This document shows, piece after piece, positions 62,615 through 64,000 of a stretch of 64,000 bases of DNA (positions are counted from its first letter, which is position 1; the number at the start of each line of letters is the position of its first letter). A model generated the notes under the pieces. It was not told the DNA's origin, ran no database searches, and was given only the letters and a program-made list of their open reading frames with translations. Origin of the DNA: Sorangium cellulosum (GTDB taxonomy: Bacteria; Myxococcota_A; Polyangia; Polyangiales; Polyangiaceae); contig NZ_CP012673.1 of NCBI RefSeq assembly GCF_002950945.1, positions 14,251,501 to 14,315,500 of the forward strand, read 5' to 3'. The position numbers and the translations under genes were made by a program.

Positions 62615-64000
62615 ATGACAGCTTGCGCATGGACGCGCCTCGGCGCGGATCCTCGGTGGTTCGAGCGCCACGAGCAGGGTCCCAGGGCGAGGCGGCGCGC
62701 GGGTCGCATCGTCTGGAGCGGAAGCGCCGCCGCCGTCGCCTTCGTGGCCGCGGCAGCTCTCTGGTGTCCGTCGGCGGGGGCGCAACCCACCCAGCCGCTG
62801 CCGGTGCAGCCTCCGGCCGCCGACCCGCTCCCGGTGCTCCCGCCCGCCACCCCGGCGCTCCCGCAGGATCCGGCGGCGATCCCGCCCGCCGGCGCCGCGC
62901 CCGGCACCGGCGCCGCGACGCCGCCGTCCGCCGCTTCCGCCCCCGCGTCCACCGCGGCGGCGCCGCCTGACAGCACCGCGCCCGCCGTGCCGCCCGCCGG
63001 CGCCGCCCCTTCGGCGCCGCCCGCCGCGGGCGCTGCCGCCACGCCCGCGCCCGCGGGATCGGACGCCGCGCCGCCGGCGCCGGACGGCCTCGGTGGGCCG
63101 CCGTTCCAGCTCGCGATCGGCCGGCTCGTGCTCTCGCCGATCGTGCTCGTGCAGGCGCAGGCCGTGCCGCTCGTGGGCGACGAGGCCTTCCTCCAGGCGG
63201 GCGACGTCGCCGAAGGGCAGGGGTTCCGCCTGCGGCGCGCCCGGATCGGCTTCGCGGGGACACTCGCGGGGTACGTGCCGTTCGCCGCCTCGGGCGACCT
63301 GGCCCTCGGCCCCGACGGCTCGGCGAGGCTCTCGGAGGCGTGGATCGGCTACGCCCACTTCCCCTTCGCGCACCTCTACTTCGGCGCGCACGACGTGCCG
63401 TTCAGCCGCTCGGCGATGACCGGCGCCGGCGAGGGCGCGCTCGTCGAGCGGCCCCTCGCCGTGCGCGCCCTGGCGCCGTTCCGCCAGGTCGGCCTGCACG
63501 TCGAGGGGCACTTCTGGGGCCGGGCGCTCAGCTACTACGCCGGCATGTTCAACGGCTTCCAGCGCTCGGATCAGCTCTTCGCCGGCTACGTCGAGAACGC
63601 CGCGAGCTTCGGCAACCGCTTCGACCAGGTCGCCTACGTCGCGCGGCTCGCCACCGAGCCGCTCGGCCGCACGGGTCGCTCGATCCAGGACCTCGCCGGC
63701 TCGCGCTTCCGCCTCGCCGCCGGCGCGAGCTACTTCTTCAGCGACGGCGGGACGCGCGACATCCACGGCGCCGGCGCCGACGTCCTGATCCACGCCGCGG
63801 GCGCACACGCGCTCGCCGAGGTCCTCTGGAACCGGAGCGAGCCGGAGCACGCGCCGACCCAGCCGCTCGGCCAGCTCGCCCCGGTCACGTCGATCGGCCT
63901 CGTCGGCGAGGCGGGGTACTTCATCCGGCGCATCAAGCTCGGCGTGAGCGCGCGGTTCGAGTGGATCGACCCGAACACGCAGGTGTCGGACGAGACCGAC
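62615..64000 (+). CDS. Outer-membrane porin, phosphate-selective porin O/P-like (3' partial)
   Basis: The frame runs from ATG 62615 (AGGGG eight bases upstream; ATG 62609 also in frame) to the end of the window, 462 codons without a stop. A signal peptide ('AAAVAFVAAAALW', cleavage after AGA) is followed by about 100 residues rich in Pro and Ala, then a beta-barrel-like region. It has the pattern of porin O/P proteins: 'FRLRRARIGFAGTLAGYVPF', 'LSEAWIGYAHFPFAHLYFGA', 'PFRQVGLHVEGHFWGRALSY', 'YYAGMFNGFQRSDQL' and 'RLAAGASYFFSDGG'. The Pro/Ala linker between signal and barrel is an unusual addition and may span the peptidoglycan. The C-terminus is outside the window. Confidence 0.8.
   Translation, partial: MTACAWTRLGADPRWFERHEQGPRARRRAGRIVWSGSAAAVAFVAAAALWCPSAGAQPTQPLPVQPPAADPLPVLPPATPALPQDPAAIPPAGAAPGTGAATPPSAASAPASTAAAPPDSTAPAVPPAGAAPSAPPAAGAAATPAPAGSDAAPPAPDGLGGPPFQLAIGRLVLSPIVLVQAQAVPLVGDEAFLQAGDVAEGQGFRLRRARIGFAGTLAGYVPFAASGDLALGPDGSARLSEAWIGYAHFPFAHLYFGAHDVPFSRSAMTGAGEGALVERPLAVRALAPFRQVGLHVEGHFWGRALSYYAGMFNGFQRSDQLFAGYVENAASFGNRFDQVAYVARLATEPLGRTGRSIQDLAGSRFRLAAGASYFFSDGGTRDIHGAGADVLIHAAGAHALAEVLWNRSEPEHAPTQPLGQLAPVTSIGLVGEAGYFIRRIKLGVSARFEWIDPNTQVSDETD

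Overview
This is a very GC-rich, densely packed window with GTG starts, many 4-base ATGA/GTGA gene overlaps and many lipoproteins. It carries a DUF1552/DUF1585 pair, SUMF1-type lipoproteins and a giant NRPS/PKS locus. Together these point to a myxobacterium, most likely Sorangium or a close relative. That is an inference from gene content and style, not from a database match.

Layout. Positions 1-6740 hold the end of a DUF1592/DUF1585-type protein, a Tat-exported DUF1552 protein, a large methyltransferase, a SnoaL-like protein, a zinc-ribbon protein and a phytanoyl-CoA dioxygenase homologue. Positions 6745-17855 are core genes: the membrane protein-mutL-miaA operon, an RpoH-type sigma factor overlapping rsmI, a mannose-1-phosphate guanylyltransferase, a divergent UppP-like protein and nuoABCD.

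Positions 18680-42733 form a hybrid biosynthetic locus. On the minus strand lie a frameshifted O-methyltransferase remnant and a NodU/CmcH carbamoyltransferase. Divergent from them on the plus strand lie NRPS-1 (FAAL-ACP-Cy-A(Cys)-Ox-PCP), a PKS (KS-AT-KR-DH-ACP), NRPS-2 (C-A(Gly)-PCP-C-partial Cy-A(Cys-like)-PCP-terminal E-like) and an FkbM methyltransferase. Read in order, the line activates a fatty acid as acyl-AMP, adds Cys as a thiazole, extends with malonate, then adds Gly and an uncyclised Cys-like residue. Carbamoylation and O-methylation would follow. I recognise no thioesterase. Several joints look like recent rearrangements: a C domain followed by half a Cy domain, an A domain whose C-terminal part seems duplicated around the Ox domain, and an E-like last domain without the usual catalytic Glu. 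I do not recognise the product.

Positions 42766-53651 hold repeats, lipoproteins, two SUMF1-fold proteins, a TlpA thioredoxin, a HEAT-repeat protein, a coiled-coil protein and an M28 peptidase with a PDZ domain. Positions 53834-62262 hold an ATPase with a nuclease-like end, an antitoxin followed by an internally deleted PIN toxin, a fatty acid desaturase, fumC, and a tightly overlapping HEPN-like/ParA-like/P-loop ATPase trio that could be a defence or stress system. The window ends inside an outer-membrane porin gene. I saw no rRNA, tRNA, CRISPR array or insertion sequence.
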